A stretch of DNA of 64,000 bases from Streptomyces sp. CB01201 (GTDB lineage Bacteria > Actinomycetota > Actinomycetes > Streptomycetales > Streptomycetaceae), in contig NZ_NNBJ01000010.1 in NCBI RefSeq assembly GCF_002803085.1, forward strand, positions 186,001-250,000. Reading direction: 5' to 3'. Shown here one piece after another: positions 62,463 through 64,000 of this stretch (its first letter is position 1; every line of letters starts with the position of its first letter). The notes beneath the pieces were generated by a model. The model did not search any database. It was not told the DNA's origin and saw only the letters and a list, made by a program, of their open reading frames with translations. The position numbers and the translations under genes are program-made.

Positions 62463-63158
62463 TCAGAGCTTGCGGGCCGTTATCAGCAAGGTCGTGGGCC
62501 AGCGGCCGAGCCGGGCATCGTGGAACTCGTGGGCGGCGGTGAGCCATAGACCGGCGTCGACAAGGTGCCGCTGCCACTGCTCGGCGCTGAAGTCCCAACG
62601 GGCGACAGGCAGTCGGGTGCGGTCGGGCAGTACGACGTAGTCCCGGCGGGGGCGGTCGCCCGTCGTCGCGCGGCGTCCCCCTCGCTGAGGGTGCGGGGTG
62701 GAAAAGGCGAGGGTGCGACCAGGCTTGAGGCGCTGAGCGATGGCAGGCAGCAGTAGCTCGGGGGCTACGAGGCCAACGGCGCCGAACACGGAGTAGATGG
62801 CATCGAACTGCTCGTCGCAGCCGTGCAGGTAGTGCAGCGCGTGCCCGGCGACGAAGGTGAGGTTGCTCAGCCGTCCATAGTGCGAGCGTGCTCGGCGGAT
62901 CTGGAGTCCTACAAGGTCCACGCCGGTGACTCGGGCGCCGTGCCGGGTGGCTAGGTGGGCGACGTTGTGGCCAGGGCCGCAGCCGAGCTCCAGCACCCGC
63001 TTGCCGCTGAAGTCGGGGCCGAGGATCTCAGCACCTGGTCCGCGCCCTGGTCTCGTCGTCCATTCCATCCGCGCCGGTATGGCCAGTGGCTCGGCAGGGC
63101 CGGTCGCGGTGCGCTGGAGGGCATGGACGTACCAGGGAGAAGCTTGGGCGGTAGGCAC
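62463..63158 (-). CDS. Class I SAM-dependent methyltransferase
   Basis: 231 residues. SAM motif VLELGCGPGHNVAHLA (about 55-70), then VTGVDLVG and a late FSTPHPQRGG. Small-molecule or nucleotide methyltransferase; substrate unknown. GTG 63158 abuts the kinase stop with no gap, so the methyltransferase, kinase and probably the HAD gene form one operon. Confidence 0.8.
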   Translation of the reverse strand: MPTAQASPWYVHALQRTATGPAEPLAIPARMEWTTRPGRGPGAEILGPDFSGKRVLELGCGPGHNVAHLATRHGARVTGVDLVGLQIRRARSHYGRLSNLTFVAGHALHYLHGCDEQFDAIYSVFGAVGLVAPELLLPAIAQRLKPGRTLAFSTPHPQRGGRRATTGDRPRRDYVVLPDRTRLPVARWDFSAEQWQRHLVDAGLWLTAAHEFHDARLGRWPTTLLITARKL

Positions 63159-64000
63159 CTAGACCTCCAGGAGTTGGAGGACGTCGGTGAGGTGGCGGCG
63201 TACGACGGTGATGTACGCCGGGTCGGTAGCCGGGTCGTTGATCCAGCGGATGGACTGCTCCATGAACCACTCGACCGCCCACATGCGGTGCCACCCGAGC
63301 GCCCACTGCTCAGCGGGCAGACCGCCGCGCTCGGCGAGGGCGTCGGGGGTGCCGCCGGCGGTGACGTACTGGTCGAGGAAGACCCGCATCCGTACTGGGT
63401 CGGGGGTCTCGAGGGTGCCGTGCCAGCTGGCGAGGTCGAGCAGGCCCGGGCCGGTGAAGGTGCGAGCGAAGTCGAGCAGACGCCAGCCGTGATCCCCGGT
63501 GTGGAGGCTGGTGGGATGGAACTCGGAATGCACCCAGCCGAACGGAGCCAGTGTGGTTCCGACCGCGCGTGGCCCGGCGGCCTTGGTGATCTGGGCGAGG
63601 GCGTCTGCGATGTCGGCGGTGTCCGGCCAGCGGCCGGCCTGGTGGAGTTGGTCGAGGTGCTGGGCTGCACGGGCGGGCAAGCCGATCAGACGTTCCTCAT
63701 CGAGCAGAGGCAGGGCCGGCGCTGTACGGGTGCCGTGGAGGACCACGGCCGCGGCGACACCGTCGAGGTCGTCGGCGTCACGAGCCGGGTCGCCGAGATC
63801 TTCGAGGAGCATGCCGAGGCAGCCGTCCAGAATCGCGGTTGCACGCAGCTCGGGTACAGGAACGCCGAGGGTATGAGCCAGGCGCAGGGCCTGGGCTTCG
63901 CTGTCGAACGGCTGCTTGGCGTACTTGAAGATGGCAGTGGTGCGGTCGGGGAAGGTGACGCGCTCGACGCCGGACATCGACCAGACCCGCACCTCGGCGC
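63159..64000 (-). CDS. Aminoglycoside-phosphotransferase-fold protein, 5' end outside window
   Basis: At least 277 residues; the open frame continues past the right edge. Kinase-like fold with TTAIFKYAKQPFDSEAQ near the start. The catalytic loop reads HSEFHPTSLH where the family has H-G-D-x-H-P-x-N, so the Asp is Glu and the Asn is Ser; the following LLDFART keeps a metal Asp. A C-terminal helical part (about 180-277) is present. It may still bind but not phosphorylate its target, or use altered chemistry. Grouped with a methyltransferase and a HAD enzyme. Confidence 0.7.
   Translation of the reverse strand, partial: AEVRVWSMSGVERVTFPDRTTAIFKYAKQPFDSEAQALRLAHTLGVPVPELRATAILDGCLGMLLEDLGDPARDADDLDGVAAAVVLHGTRTAPALPLLDEERLIGLPARAAQHLDQLHQAGRWPDTADIADALAQITKAAGPRAVGTTLAPFGWVHSEFHPTSLHTGDHGWRLLDFARTFTGPGLLDLASWHGTLETPDPVRMRVFLDQYVTAGGTPDALAERGGLPAEQWALGWHRMWAVEWFMEQSIRWINDPATDPAYITVVRRHLTDVLQLLEV

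Overview
The window is high-G+C actinobacterial chromosome, almost certainly Streptomyces. Gene density is high, GTG/TTG starts and 1-16 nt overlaps are common, and the gene set (glnA2, glnE, malR/malEFG, amylopullulanase, glnII) matches the neighbourhood known in S. coelicolor between SCO2210 (glnII) and SCO2241 (glnA2), here in inverted order. No tRNA, rRNA, CRISPR array or intact insertion sequence was seen.

Layout. 1-5 kb: a sedolisin-type protease (cut by the window edge), a DUF3105/DUF305 pair, a small membrane protein and an APC-type permease. 5.3-8.1 kb: glnA2 followed by a roughly 1.2-kb islet of lower G+C that encodes a GIY-YIG nuclease-like protein and a divergent 58-residue zinc-motif protein. 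The islet is bounded by two diverged 136-bp copies of the glnA2 3' end plus terminator. 8.2-16 kb: a CGNR regulator, a tautomerase-like protein, an MFS/propeller pair, a secreted phosphoesterase, a membrane acyltransferase and a PIG-L deacetylase. 16.6-21 kb: glnE, a 117-bp tandem-repeat tract and a PAP2 phosphatase. 21-37.7 kb: an alpha-glucan block in which malEFG is flanked on both sides by an alpha-glucosidase-malR module in mirror orientation, then a cyanate operon (cynS, carbonic anhydrase, cynR), then a very large secreted amylopullulanase preceded by the same CTTGCA-rich sites as malE. 37.7-54 kb: regulators (NB-ARC ATPase, receiver-PP2C phosphatase, TetR, a sigma-like anchored protein, a two-component pair, an orphan winged-helix protein), a diiron-like hydrolase with a 2Fe-2S reductase, and several envelope proteins. 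54-60 kb: glnII with a GlnR-like box, a vWA protein with an unknown partner, an oxidoreductase, an ArsC-like protein and a small conserved protein. 60-64 kb: a cobalamin riboswitch driving a Ni/Co transporter, then a lower-G+C HAD-methyltransferase-kinase cluster running off the right edge.

Two themes link the genes. For nitrogen, GlnII and GlnA2 lie in the window with GlnE, the adenylyltransferase that controls the classical GSI encoded elsewhere. For maltodextrin use, the secreted amylopullulanase would make maltodextrins, MalEFG would import them using an ATPase not encoded here (MsiK in studied streptomycetes), cytoplasmic GH13 enzymes would hydrolyse them, and MalR-type repressors would control the set.

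The strongest candidates for something undescribed are the GIY-YIG islet behind glnA2, the mirror-image aglA-malR duplication, and the vWA/partner gene pair beside glnII.
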